Source: DAOMOD01 sp964526035 | GTDB taxonomy: Bacteria; Pseudomonadota; Gammaproteobacteria; Xanthomonadales; BPKI01 | Direction: 5' to 3' | Assembly (NCBI GenBank): GCA_964526035.1 | Contig: CAZGKE010000157.1 | Coordinates: 1-7,666 of the forward strand | Length of the DNA stretch: 7,666 bases | In this document: positions 7,589 through 7,666 of the stretch, piece by piece | Layout: each line of letters begins with the position of its first letter | Position numbering within the stretch: position 1 is the stretch's first letter | Translations under genes and position numbers: made by a program | Notes under the pieces: generated by a model | What the model saw: the letters and a program-made list of their open reading frames with translations, nothing else | What the model was told of the DNA's origin: nothing | The model's database searches: none

Positions 7589-7666
7589 ATGAGCGCAGAT
7601 GCCGTATTCATTAAGACCCCGGCTGGTCAGATGGAACTGGATCAGCGCCGCCGCAATCTCGGCATG
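7589..7666 (+). CDS. N-terminus of an unidentified protein (3' end beyond window)
   Basis: Twenty-six codons from the ATG at 7589 stay open to the window edge, reading MSADAVFIKTPAGQ and then MELDQRRRNLGM. A weak GAGA lies about eight bases upstream. The KTPAGQ-x-E-x-x-x-R start reminds me of a class of proteobacterial hypothetical proteins with a small helix-turn-helix-like N-terminal segment, but 26 residues are too few to assign a family. The gene is separated from its left neighbour by 128 bases containing a hairpin and an inverted repeat, so it probably belongs to a separate transcription unit. Confidence 0.6.
   Translation, partial: MSADAVFIKTPAGQMELDQRRRNLGM

Overview
This 7.7-kb, high-GC window (third codon positions strongly G/C) looks like chromosomal DNA of a Pseudomonadota bacterium, most plausibly a beta- or gammaproteobacterium. 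That placement rests on the enzyme types, the PreT/PreA layout and the REP-type palindromes. I cannot name the genus from the sequence.

The window is a catabolic locus for reductive pyrimidine breakdown and its downstream beta-alanine branch. On the minus strand, in transcription order, are: an omega-amino acid:pyruvate aminotransferase (5879-4530), a CoA-acylating (methyl)malonate-semialdehyde dehydrogenase (4264-2729), PreT (2611-1244) and PreA (1251 to the left edge, cut just before its stop codon). PreT and PreA overlap by 8 bases and are the two subunits of NAD-dependent dihydropyrimidine dehydrogenase. Divergently on the plus strand is a nitrilase-superfamily beta-ureidopropionase (6059-6928). 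Together the genes encode uracil -> dihydrouracil (PreTA), N-carbamoyl-beta-alanine -> beta-alanine + CO2 + NH3 (beta-ureidopropionase), beta-alanine -> malonate semialdehyde (aminotransferase), and malonate semialdehyde -> acetyl-CoA + CO2 (dehydrogenase). The only missing step is dihydropyrimidinase; the obvious place to look is just left of the window, downstream of preA.

To the right of the beta-ureidopropionase are a 162-residue protein of unknown function (6972-7460, resembling DUF2299 proteins), a 128-base gap with two small inverted repeats, and the first 26 codons of another unknown gene (from 7589).

The main non-coding interest lies in the two gaps inside the minus-strand cluster. 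The mmsA-preT gap holds a pair of inverted REP-type hairpins with the GTAG/GGAG foot typical of REP sequences mobilised by RAYT transposases. The aptA-mmsA gap is almost entirely filled by a 250-base segment bounded by 21-base inverted repeats (19 of 21 matching) and resembles a MITE or dispersed repeat. I see no CRISPR array, tRNA, rRNA, phage gene or intact transposase. The enzymatic core is recognisable biology rather than a new system.
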